Shown here in pieces: positions 1 to 8,267 of a stretch of DNA of 19,059 nt. Location: assembly GCA_041919675.1 (NCBI GenBank), contig JAYRTJ010000063.1:1-19059 (forward strand), read 5' to 3'. The notes beneath the pieces were generated by a model. That model was not told the DNA's origin, ran no database searches, and saw nothing but the letters and a program-made list of their open reading frames with translations. The DNA comes from SHVO01 sp041919675 (GTDB taxonomy: Bacteria; Pseudomonadota; Alphaproteobacteria; Rhodospirillales; Rhodospirillaceae). Position numbers and translations under genes: made by a program. How positions within the stretch are numbered: position 1 is the first letter of the stretch; every line of letters begins with the position of its first letter.

Positions 1-1
1 C

Positions 2-1303
2 TACGGCACCATCAACGGCCGCCCGATGTTCGTGTTCAGCCAGGACTTCACGGTGTTCGGCGGTTCTCTGTCCGAAAGCCACGCCAAGAAGATCCTCAAG
101 GTGATGGAAAAGGCCGTTCAGGTGGGCGCGCCCGTGATCGGCCTTAATGATTCCGGCGGCGCGCGCATCCAGGAAGGCGTCGCCTCGCTCGCCGGTTACG
201 CAGATGTCTTCTTGCAGAACGTGCTGGCCTCGGGCGTGGTCCCGCAGATCAGCCTCGTGATGGGCCCCTGCGCGGGCGGCGCGGTCTATTCCCCCGCCAT
301 GACCGACTTCATCTTCATGGTCAAAGATTCGTCCTACATGTTCGTGACGGGCCCGGACGTGGTGAAGACCGTGACCCACGAAACGGTCACGCAAGAACAG
401 CTCGGCGGCGCCATGACCCACGCGCAGAAGTCGGGCGTGGCCGACGGCGCCTTCGAGAACGACGTGGATGCGCTTTTACAGCTGCGCCGCCTGATGGACT
501 TCCTGCCGCTGAGCAACCGCGAGAAGCCGCCGGTGCTCGCCTCCGTCGATCCGGCGGACCGCGACGACTATTCGCTGGACACCCTGATCCCCGACAATCC
601 CAACAAGCCCTACGACATGAAGGAACTGATCCTCAAAGTCGTGGACGAGGGCGACTTTTTCGAGATCGGCGAACATTTCGCCAAGAACATGATTATCGGT
701 TTCGGGCGCATGGAAGGCCAGACGGTGGGCATCGTCGCCAACCAGCCGATGGTGCTCGCGGGCTGTCTCGACATTGATTCCAGCCGCAAGGCGGCGCGTT
801 TTGTGCGCTTCTGCGACTGCTTCAACATCCCCATCGTCACCTTCGTCGATGTGCCGGGCTTCCTGCCGGGCACAAATCAGGAATTCAACGGCATCATCAA
901 ACACGGCGCGAAGCTCCTGTTCGCCTATGCCGAAGCCACGGTGCCGAAGGTCACCGTCATCACCCGCAAAGCCTACGGCGGCGCTTACGACGTGATGAGC
1001 TCCAAGCACATCCGGGGCGACGTGAACTTCGCCTGGCCGACGGCCGAGATCGCGGTCATGGGTGCCAAGGGCGCGGTGGAGATCATCTTCCGCCAGGACA
1101 TCGGCGACCCCGCCAAGATCGCCGAGCGCACCAAGGAATATGAATCGCGCTTCGCCAATCCGTTCCGCGCCGCGAACCTCGGCTTTATCGACGACGTGAT
1201 CATGCCGCACGGCACCCGCCGCCGCATCTGCAAGTCGCTCGCCATGCTGAAAACCAAGGACGTCAAAAATCCTTGGAAGAAGCACGACAACATTCCGCTT
1301 TAA
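2..1303 (+). CDS. pccB: Propionyl-CoA carboxylase beta subunit (carboxyltransferase), 5' end missing
   Basis: The frame is open from base 2, so the gene begins before the window; 433 residues are visible of about 510 usual for PccB, and the N-terminal 75-80 are missing. The protein is the carboxyltransferase half of propionyl-CoA carboxylase: it moves CO2 from carboxybiotin on PccA to propionyl-CoA, giving methylmalonyl-CoA in the cytoplasm. Visible family marks are the oxyanion-hole region GPCAGGAVYSPA in the N-terminal crotonase-fold half, the DVPGFLPG segment with GxxxxGAK after it, and RKAYGGAYDVMSSKH in the C-terminal half. The end, with a basic RRRICKSL stretch and NPWKKHDNIPL, is typical of PccB. 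pccA follows on the same strand, as expected for a two-subunit enzyme. A closely related acyl-CoA carboxylase beta chain is possible, but PccB is much the best fit. Confidence 0.95.
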   Translation, partial: YGTINGRPMFVFSQDFTVFGGSLSESHAKKILKVMEKAVQVGAPVIGLNDSGGARIQEGVASLAGYADVFLQNVLASGVVPQISLVMGPCAGGAVYSPAMTDFIFMVKDSSYMFVTGPDVVKTVTHETVTQEQLGGAMTHAQKSGVADGAFENDVDALLQLRRLMDFLPLSNREKPPVLASVDPADRDDYSLDTLIPDNPNKPYDMKELILKVVDEGDFFEIGEHFAKNMIIGFGRMEGQTVGIVANQPMVLAGCLDIDSSRKAARFVRFCDCFNIPIVTFVDVPGFLPGTNQEFNGIIKHGAKLLFAYAEATVPKVTVITRKAYGGAYDVMSSKHIRGDVNFAWPTAEIAVMGAKGAVEIIFRQDIGDPAKIAERTKEYESRFANPFRAANLGFIDDVIMPHGTRRRICKSLAMLKTKDVKNPWKKHDNIPL

Positions 1304-1314
1304 GGATCACCCCC

Positions 1315-1413
1315 ATGTTTAAGAAGATCCTCATCGCGAACCGTGGTGAACCCGCGCGCGAAGGCGCGCATCAAAAAGACAGCGATCTCATCGCAGCGGA
1401 TAACCGGGGCTAG
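1315..1413 (+). other. 32-codon leader ORF that duplicates the pccA start
   Basis: A small ORF starts with MFKKILIANRGE, exactly the first 12 residues of PccA, then diverges into a short hydrophilic tail and ends at TAG 1411-1413, two bases before the pccA ATG. It has the best Shine-Dalgarno site of the junction (AAGGA at 1302-1306, 8 nt before its ATG), whereas pccA itself has only a weak G-rich stretch. It is in a different frame from pccA (offset 101 nt), so it cannot be an N-terminal extension. The 36 nt shared with pccA differ at six third positions and are otherwise identical. It may be a translated leader that couples pccA to pccB, or the relic of a partial duplication or of a related carboxylase gene. 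Function is inference; the sequence facts are direct. Confidence 0.6.
1354..1369 (+). promoter_or_regulatory. Perfect GC hairpin inside the pccA leader ORF
   Basis: GCGCGC, a GAAG loop and GCGCGC form a perfect 6-bp stem. It lies directly after the duplicated 36-nt block and before the weakly marked pccA start. It could slow ribosomes or hide a start, or simply be recombination scar sequence. There is no T-run, so it is not an intrinsic terminator. Confidence 0.35.
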
Positions 1414-1415
1414 TG

Positions 1416-3416
<2,001 letters not shown>

Positions 3417-3419
3417 CGC

Positions 3420-3722
3420 ATGGCGGGGGAACCGGATCGCAAAACGGTTCGCCTGCGCATTTTTGGGCGTGTCCAGGGTGTGGGGTACCGCGCCTGGACC
3501 GCGCAGAAAGCCAAGAAGCTCGGTCTGACGGGCTGGGTGCGCAATCTCAACGACGGCACCGTCGCGTGCGAGGTGCAAGGGCCGCGCGAAGCGATCGAAG
3601 CCTTGGTCGCGGCCTGCCATGCGGGCCCGCCGATCGCCCGCGTCACGCAAGTGAACGCGGAAGATGTCGCGGGCGCCGAAGTCTATACGGGCTTCCAGCA
3701 GCGTCCGACCGCCGATCCCTAA
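3420..3722 (+). CDS. acyP: Acylphosphatase
   Basis: A 100-residue protein of usual acylphosphatase size (family about 90-100). The signature GRVQGVGYRAW holds the phosphate-binding loop with the catalytic arginine at residue 24, and GWVRNLNDGTV holds the catalytic asparagine at residue 42. It hydrolyses carboxyl-phosphate bonds such as acetyl phosphate in the cytoplasm. The ATG lies 3 nt after the pccA stop, so it is the last gene of the pcc operon and probably translated by coupling. Its stop overlaps the lipB stop on the other strand by 4 nt, leaving no room for a separate terminator. A link with carboxyphosphate, the intermediate of biotin carboxylation, is suggestive but only inferred. 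Confidence 0.93.
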   Translation: MAGEPDRKTVRLRIFGRVQGVGYRAWTAQKAKKLGLTGWVRNLNDGTVACEVQGPREAIEALVAACHAGPPIARVTQVNAEDVAGAEVYTGFQQRPTADP

Positions 3723-4432
3723 AGGTCGACACCGAAAACTTCGGTGAACGCGGCGCGCAGCGCGATGTCGGCGTCCGCCATGCTTGTCGGGCGCCCAAGA
3801 TCGCGTAAAGACGTGACGCCGTGCGCGGAGATGCCGCACGGCACGATGCCGGAGAAGTGCTCGAGGGTCGGCGCGACATTGAGCGCGATGCCGTGGAACG
3901 TGATCCAGTGACGCACGCGAATGCCGAGCGCTGCGATCTTGTCCTCGCGGACGCCGCGCTTGACCCAGATCCCGATGCGGCCTTCGCGGCGCTCGCCCGT
4001 CACACCGAGTTTCTCAAGCGTGCGGATCAGCCACTCTTCGAGGTTATGGACGAAGCGGCGCACGTCGGTGCCGCCGCCGCTCCAATTCGGGCGGCCGAGA
4101 TCGAGCATCACGTAGACCACGCGCTGGCCGGGGCCGTGATAGGTGTACTCGCCGCCGCGGCCCGTCGCGTAGACCGGGAAACGGTTGGGCGCCAGCAGAT
4201 CGGCGGTCTTGGCGCTGGTGCCGGCCGTATAGAGGGGCGGATGCTCCAGGAACCAGACGCACTCGGGCGCGGCGCCGGCCCGGATGGCCGCGATCCTCTC
4301 TTCCATGAAAGCCACGGCGTCCGGATAGGCGACCGGGGCCTCTGAAACGCGCAGCTCCACCGGGCCCGGGGCGGGCCGGACGGCGGGCGCGGAGGACGGA
4401 AACGGCTGATCCATAAGCCCAGTTACGCCCAT
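3719..4432 (-). CDS. lipB: Octanoyltransferase LipB (lipoate biosynthesis)
   Basis: LipB moves the octanoyl chain from octanoyl-ACP to lipoyl-domain lysines, the first step of endogenous lipoate synthesis, in the cytoplasm. The sequence has the YTYHGPGQ motif, the REDKIAALGIR block with the catalytic lysine (about residue 165) and GIVPCGISAHGVTSL with the catalytic cysteine (about residue 199). Length is 237 residues with ATG 4432, which has an AAGG site 6-7 nt upstream; ATG 4414 (231 residues) is an alternative with a poorer site. A reading frame continues back to 4597 but would run through the tRNA-Leu gene, so it is not used. The gene converges on acyP with a 4-nt stop-to-stop overlap. Whether other lipoate genes are near cannot be seen here. 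Confidence 0.95.
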   Translation of the reverse strand: MGVTGLMDQPFPSSAPAVRPAPGPVELRVSEAPVAYPDAVAFMEERIAAIRAGAAPECVWFLEHPPLYTAGTSAKTADLLAPNRFPVYATGRGGEYTYHGPGQRVVYVMLDLGRPNWSGGGTDVRRFVHNLEEWLIRTLEKLGVTGERREGRIGIWVKRGVREDKIAALGIRVRHWITFHGIALNVAPTLEHFSGIVPCGISAHGVTSLRDLGRPTSMADADIALRAAFTEVFGVDL

Positions 4433-4476
4433 TAAGGCCCTTAAAACAAGGCGGCCAAAAATGAGCTTCGCGTTTC

Positions 4477-4505
4477 TTGCATGGCTCGAATCAATCTGGT
4501 ATTCC
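4477..4505 (+). promoter_or_regulatory. Possible promoter of tRNA-Leu
   Basis: TTGCAT at 4477-4482 and TATTCC at 4500-4505 are 17 nt apart, about 40 nt before the tRNA. The -10 matches the consensus poorly, so this is a weak candidate, supported mainly by spacing and position in the gap between lipB and the tRNA. Confidence 0.3.
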
Positions 4506-4545
4506 ACCGCCTCCTTTCCGGGGCCAGCCATCGGCCCCACACGAT

Positions 4546-4630
4546 GCGGTCGTGGCGGAATTGGTAGACGCGCAGCGTTGAGGTCGCTGTGGGGCAACCC
4601 GTGGAAGTTCGAGTCTTCTCGACCGCACCA
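4546..4630 (+). tRNA. tRNA-Leu (anticodon GAG)
   Basis: An 85-nt class II tRNA. The acceptor stem is GCGGTCG (4546-4552) paired with CGACCGC (4620-4626), followed by A73 and an encoded CCA (4628-4630). The D-arm has the usual AATTGGTAGACGC form. The anticodon arm CAGCG/CGCTG encloses loop TTGAGGT, giving anticodon GAG at 4580-4582, which reads leucine CUC and CUU codons. A long variable arm (roughly 4590-4602) and the T-arm GTTCGAGTC are present. It stands alone and is followed at once by a hairpin and then a terminator-like palindrome. Confidence 0.97.
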
Positions 4631-4661
4631 TCCTGCTTCGCTCCTTCGGAGCTACGCAGGA
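4631..4661 (+). terminator. Hairpin directly after the tRNA CCA end
   Basis: TCCTGC (4631-4636) pairs with GCAGGA (4656-4661), and inside it GCTCC (4640-4644) pairs with GGAGC (4648-4652) around a TTC loop. Only a short T-stretch follows, so it may be a processing or stability element of the tRNA precursor rather than the main terminator, which is more likely the next palindrome. Confidence 0.45.
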
Positions 4662-4695
4662 TTTAAAGTCCTCCTACCAAGGACTCTCTCCCTCC

Positions 4696-4755
4696 AAAAA
4701 AACGACCCCCTCCTAACCTCCCTTGCAGGGGAGGGTCGGGGAGGGGTCGTTTTTT
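4696..4755. repeat. Repeat copy 1 (minimal form), probable bidirectional terminator
   Basis: An A7 run, ACGACCCC, an inner palindrome around TTGCA, then GGGGTCG and T6. The arms are complementary over about 13 bases, and the A-run and T-run make it look like an intrinsic terminator in both directions. Here it would end the tRNA-Leu transcript. It carries the outer arms of the repeat family found four more times in the window but only one inner hairpin. Confidence 0.75.
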
Positions 4756-4833
4756 GTTCAAGGTCCTTTCGCTTGATCTCCCATTAGCCCTCGTGCACAA
4801 GGGCCACGCGGTTCCCGCCGGGGTCCGCCATCA

Positions 4834-4839
4834 TACAAT
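4834..4839 (+). promoter_or_regulatory. Possible -10 element of mgtE
   Basis: TACAAT matches the -10 consensus at five of six bases. No good -35 is seen 16-18 nt upstream. If used, transcription would start at about 4846, only about 6 nt before the GTG start, giving a nearly leaderless mRNA; this would fit the absence of a ribosome-binding site before mgtE. Confidence 0.3.
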
Positions 4840-4851
4840 TCGCACTTTCTG

Positions 4852-6288
4852 GTGCCGTCCGTGGCCAGCGCCGAAACGCCATCCTCGTCTCCGCCGCACG
4901 CGCGCGCCCGCCGGTCCGTCGGGGACGCGCTGGACGAGGGCTTTGAACTCGATCCGGCGTTCATCGAGGACGTCCAGGCGGCCCTTCGCGCCAACGACCA
5001 TGAACAGGCCCGGACCCTGGTGGAAGACCTCCACTACGCCGATATGGCCGACGTGCTGGAGCGTCTGGACTCTGAGGACCGGCGCCTTTTGATCGAGGCG
5101 ATCCGCGACGATTTCCAGGCCGACGTCTTGCCCGAACTCGACGCCGAAGTGCGTTACGAGGTCATGGACGCCCTCGGCTTCGAGGATTTCGCCGTCGCGC
5201 TCACGGAACTCGATTCCGACGACGCGGTGTACGTGGCGGGAAAGCTCGATCCCGAGGAGCGCGCCAAGATCCTGGAGCGCACGCCGCCGGACAAGCGGGA
5301 GTTCATCGAGCAGGGTCTGGCCTACGCCGAGGATTCGGCCGGGCGCCTCATGCAGCGCGAACTGGTCGCGGTGCCTTATTACTGGACGGTCGGTGAAACC
5401 ATCGACTTCCTGCGCTCGACCCGGAATATCCCGGACAAATTCTACGTCGTTTTCGTGGTGGACTCGCGCCATCGTCCGCAAGGCGTCGTCGAACTGCACC
5501 GGGTGCTGACGTCCAAGCGTCCCATCCGGATGCAGGATCTGATCAGCCCGGACATGGATATCATCCCGACGGATATGGACCGCGAGGAAGTGGCCTTCCT
5601 GTTCCGTCAGCGCGACCTTACCGCGGCCCCGGTCGTCGATAAATCCGGACGCCTGATCGGCCAGATCACCATCGACGACATCGTGGACGTGATCGATGAA
5701 GAAGCCGGCGCGGACATCCTGAAGATGGCCGGTGTGTCCGAGGTCGATCAGTCGAGCCTCTATACCGCCGTCATCGCCACGGCCCAGTCGCGCTTCACCT
5801 GGCTGGCGCTCAACCTCATCACCGCCTTCATGGCCTCCTATGTCGTCGGCATGTTCACGGCCTCGATCGAGAAGCTGGCGGCGCTGGCGGTGCTGATGCC
5901 GATCGTCGCGGGCATGGGCGGCAACGCCGGCACCCAGACGCTGGCGACGGTCGTGCGCGCGCTCGCGACCCGCGAACTCGATTCCAGTAACGCGCTGCGC
6001 GTCGTCGGCAAGGAGCTGTTCGTCGGTCTGATCAATGGCGTGCTGTTCGCGGCCCTCGTGGGCGCCGTGGCGTCGCTGTGGTTCAGCGATGTGCTGCTCG
6101 GCGTGGTCATCGCGGCGGCGATGCTGACCAACCTTACGGTTGCGGGCCTTGCCGGGATTCTCATCCCGCTCGCACTCGACAAGGCGGGCACCGACCCCGC
6201 GTCCTCGGCCGGCGTTTTCCTCACAACCGTGACGGATATTGTCGGCTTTTTCACGTTCTTAGGGCTCGCGACCTGGGTCCTGCTTTAG
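4852..6288 (+). CDS. mgtE: Magnesium transporter/channel MgtE
   Basis: A 478-residue MgtE, a homodimeric inner-membrane Mg2+ channel. The N-terminal superhelical MgtE-N domain (about 35-160, with repeated helices such as LHYADMADVLERLD), two CBS domains (about 165-285, with the second ending GQITIDDIVDVIDEEAG) and the C-terminal membrane domain (about 310-478) are all present. The pore signatures PIVAGMGGNAGTQTLA and DKAGTDPASSAG...TDIVGF are intact. In this family the cytoplasmic domains sense intracellular Mg2+ and close the pore. The start is uncertain: GTG 4852 has no Shine-Dalgarno site, and GTG 4861 is an alternative; both leave the MgtE-N domain whole. No M-box-like leader is visible. 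Confidence 0.95.
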   Translation: MPSVASAETPSSSPPHARARRSVGDALDEGFELDPAFIEDVQAALRANDHEQARTLVEDLHYADMADVLERLDSEDRRLLIEAIRDDFQADVLPELDAEVRYEVMDALGFEDFAVALTELDSDDAVYVAGKLDPEERAKILERTPPDKREFIEQGLAYAEDSAGRLMQRELVAVPYYWTVGETIDFLRSTRNIPDKFYVVFVVDSRHRPQGVVELHRVLTSKRPIRMQDLISPDMDIIPTDMDREEVAFLFRQRDLTAAPVVDKSGRLIGQITIDDIVDVIDEEAGADILKMAGVSEVDQSSLYTAVIATAQSRFTWLALNLITAFMASYVVGMFTASIEKLAALAVLMPIVAGMGGNAGTQTLATVVRALATRELDSSNALRVVGKELFVGLINGVLFAALVGAVASLWFSDVLLGVVIAAAMLTNLTVAGLAGILIPLALDKAGTDPASSAGVFLTTVTDIVGFFTFLGLATWVLL

Positions 6289-6320
6289 GCCCCCGAACCC
6301 CGTGGTAAAGCGGGCGAGGG

Positions 6321-6366
6321 GCGAGTACACTTCACGCCGATACTCGCACCCTGGAACGTTTCCAGG
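6321..6366 (+). promoter_or_regulatory. Two tandem perfect hairpins between mgtE and the next gene
   Basis: GCGAGTA (6321-6327) pairs with TACTCGC (6341-6347), and CCTGGAA (6350-6356) pairs with TTCCAGG (6360-6366) around a CGT loop. Neither is followed by a T-run. They end 10 nt before the AAGGA ribosome site (6376-6380) of the following gene, so they may shape its translation or protect the mgtE 3' end. Confidence 0.4.
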
Positions 6367-6386
6367 TTCGTCCCCAAGGACCGCTG

Positions 6387-6905
6387 ATGTCTGATAAGCC
6401 GGAAGTTCAATACATTACGCCGCCGAACAATTTGCGGCAGAAGCAGAAGCTGGCTGGGGTGACGAGCACGATCGACGGCGTTTGGCTGGATGCGGCCGAG
6501 AAGTCGATGGGCAACGCGAAATTCGATTATCTCGAAGCGGTCGGTGAAGACCTCAATCGTTTGCAGGGGGCCTACGAAGTCGCTCTCAAGGACAAGGCGA
6601 ACCGCGTCGAGCGCGTGCAGGAATTGTACGCCATCGTCCAGCTCATCAAGGGCCAGGGCGCCAGCTTCGGCTATCCGCTGATCTCCAACGTCGGCGCGCA
6701 GCTCGCGCGCTTCATCGAGGATTGCGGCGACGATCTGACCGACGCGCAGATGGAAGGCGTGAAGGTGCATGTCGAGACCTTGCGTCTCATCATGCAGCAG
6801 AAGATGGAAGGCGACGGCGGGCCCATGGGCCAGAAAATCGTCGCGGGCCTCGCGCTGGTCATCAAGAAAATGACGGGCGCCGGCGGCGAAGCCGCGACGG
6901 CGTAA
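6387..6905 (+). CDS. Hypothetical helical protein, degenerate Hpt-like
   Basis: A 172-residue soluble, mostly helical protein with no signal peptide or membrane segment. I do not recognise a named family. The central stretch, residues about 78-112, looks like the phosphotransfer helix of an Hpt domain: the usual HxLKGxxxxxG pattern is matched by QLIKGQGASFG, so glutamine 85 would replace the phosphorylated histidine. Helices before (46-78) and after (118-160) would complete a four-helix bundle. If this reading is right it cannot take phosphate at the usual site and may act as a binding or inhibitory module; this is inference. ATG 6387 has a good AAGGA site 6 nt upstream. It lies 98 nt after mgtE, separated by two hairpins, and has no two-component gene beside it. 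Confidence 0.75.
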   Translation: MSDKPEVQYITPPNNLRQKQKLAGVTSTIDGVWLDAAEKSMGNAKFDYLEAVGEDLNRLQGAYEVALKDKANRVERVQELYAIVQLIKGQGASFGYPLISNVGAQLARFIEDCGDDLTDAQMEGVKVHVETLRLIMQQKMEGDGGPMGQKIVAGLALVIKKMTGAGGEAATA

Positions 6906-6919
6906 CTCCCTCTGTGTCG

Positions 6920-6953
6920 TCCTTGCGCGCAGCGCGAGGACCCAGGGGTTTTT
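6920..6953 (+). terminator. Intrinsic terminator
   Basis: TCCTTGCGC (6920-6928) pairs with GCGCGAGGA (6932-6940), 9 bp with one G-T wobble and a GCA loop. A short spacer and five T follow (6949-6953). It sits between the end of the 172-residue gene and the end of the convergent gene on the other strand and could serve either. Confidence 0.6.
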
Positions 6954-6959
6954 CGTTTC

Positions 6960-8267
6960 TTACCGCTGCGTTTCGTTGCGCCGGGTGGCCGACACGGGAT
7001 CGAGCGGCGTCATGAATTCCCAGCGGCGATAAGCCTCGACGCCGTCGAGCACGACGCCGTCAAACCCGAGGTCCATGATGCCGGCGAAGTAGCGGCCGAC
7101 GATGGCCTTCCAGGCCGGATTCCAGAACTCGACGACATACTGGCCGGCGCGCTCGGGACCGAGCGCCTGGATCCAGCTGGGCTCGCCGATCCGCCAGTCG
7201 CGCTGCCAGTAGAAGCGCTCGTCCTCGGCGTATCCAACCGACATGCGCGCAAGCACGAGACGGCGCGCGCCCATTTCCTTGAACTTGAGATGATGAACTT
7301 CGTCTTTCGTCAGCGAACGGTTGCCCTTGTAGAAGGCGTCGGTGACGAGGATGTCGTAGTTGGTGCGGGCCATGGCCGCGAACCATTCCTCGCGCGTCTC
7401 ATAATCGCGGCTGTCGAGCAGCATCACCATGTTGCGCGCGCCGAGCAGCGTTTCGACGTTGCGCGGATTTTCCGGCGAGGGGCGGCGCGTCGGCGTGCGG
7501 GCGAAGTCGTCGGTGTCGTCCAGATCGATATGCGAGACCACGCCCATGCGCACGGCGGTCTGCAGCGCCGCCGAAGCCTGGTCCGGCGTGCCGCAATGCT
7601 CGATGGTAAGGGCCTTCAGGCCCTGTTTCAGCATGACCTGAAGATCGGCCGCGGGAACGCGCAAGGGCGCGCAGAACTGGCCGTTGAGCATGAAGCCGTC
7701 GATGCTCTGGATGTAGCGGCGCATCGGCGTGCCGACCTGGACGATTGAGTCCTGCGGGATCTTCGCGAACGGGTCACGCTTGATTTCGGCGAGGTCGAAC
7801 TCGCGGCGGCTCCACGACAGGAGATCGAAACCCGGGCGGGTGACGACGATGAAATTGGGGTCGCGCTTTTCGGCGTAGGTGGCCAGGTCCTCGACCATCT
7901 CGCGCATGGAGGCGCGGTAGTTCGGGATCTCCTGAAGCGGGATGTCGAGCACTTCGATTTCGCCCAACAGACTGCGCGTGCGGTCGAGTAGCTGCGAACC
8001 CGGCACGCCCGGCGCGCCGGGCTTGGCGTTGGCCGCGGGCACGGGGATCGCGGGCGCTTCTTCGGCCTGCTCTTCCGGTTCCGGATCCGAACCTTCGAGG
8101 CCGGCGCCGGGCGGCGGGCCAAGGCTGCGCCCCGGAACGACCGGACCGGCCGCCGGCGGAACAGGCTTCTCCTGCGCCAGAACGCCCCCCCGGGAGAACG
8201 GGAGGAAGAACGGGAGGGAGAACAGGCAGGTCGTCGCCAATAACGTCGTTAAAATGCGCTTGATCAC
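6960..8267 (-). CDS. Exported TM1410/GH114-like glycosidase-fold protein, halves apparently permuted
   Basis: A 435-residue protein starting at GTG 8267, which overlaps the stop of the upstream flavoprotein gene as GTGA; the frame is open further up but this start fits coupling and gives a proper signal peptide (hydrophobic 5-24, cleavage near VLA/QE at 31-32). A Pro/Ala/Glu-rich linker follows (33-90). The rest resembles the TM1410/COG2342, GH114 family (polygalactosaminidase-like TIM barrels). DILVTDAFYKG, SVGYAEDERFYWQRDW, YVVEFWNPAWKAIV and GFDGVVLDGVEAYRRWE (306-417) match the usual first half, but NYRASMREMVEDLATYAEKRDPNFIVV (116-142) and SIDGF, which normally come after the DGVxLD motif, lie before it. 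The barrel therefore appears circularly permuted. Substrate is unknown; envelope or extracellular polysaccharide is a guess. Expected location is the periplasm or outside. Confidence 0.8.
   Translation of the reverse strand: MIKRILTTLLATTCLFSLPFFLPFSRGGVLAQEKPVPPAAGPVVPGRSLGPPPGAGLEGSDPEPEEQAEEAPAIPVPAANAKPGAPGVPGSQLLDRTRSLLGEIEVLDIPLQEIPNYRASMREMVEDLATYAEKRDPNFIVVTRPGFDLLSWSRREFDLAEIKRDPFAKIPQDSIVQVGTPMRRYIQSIDGFMLNGQFCAPLRVPAADLQVMLKQGLKALTIEHCGTPDQASAALQTAVRMGVVSHIDLDDTDDFARTPTRRPSPENPRNVETLLGARNMVMLLDSRDYETREEWFAAMARTNYDILVTDAFYKGNRSLTKDEVHHLKFKEMGARRLVLARMSVGYAEDERFYWQRDWRIGEPSWIQALGPERAGQYVVEFWNPAWKAIVGRYFAGIMDLGFDGVVLDGVEAYRRWEFMTPLDPVSATRRNETQR

Noticed and set aside
4433..4597. An N-terminal extension of LipB up to 4597
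   Set aside because: It would read antisense through the tRNA-Leu gene and make LipB much longer than usual.
4756..4851. An Mg2+-sensing riboswitch before mgtE
   Set aside because: The gap after the repeat is under 100 nt and holds no M-box-like set of stems; the likely -10 is almost at the start codon.
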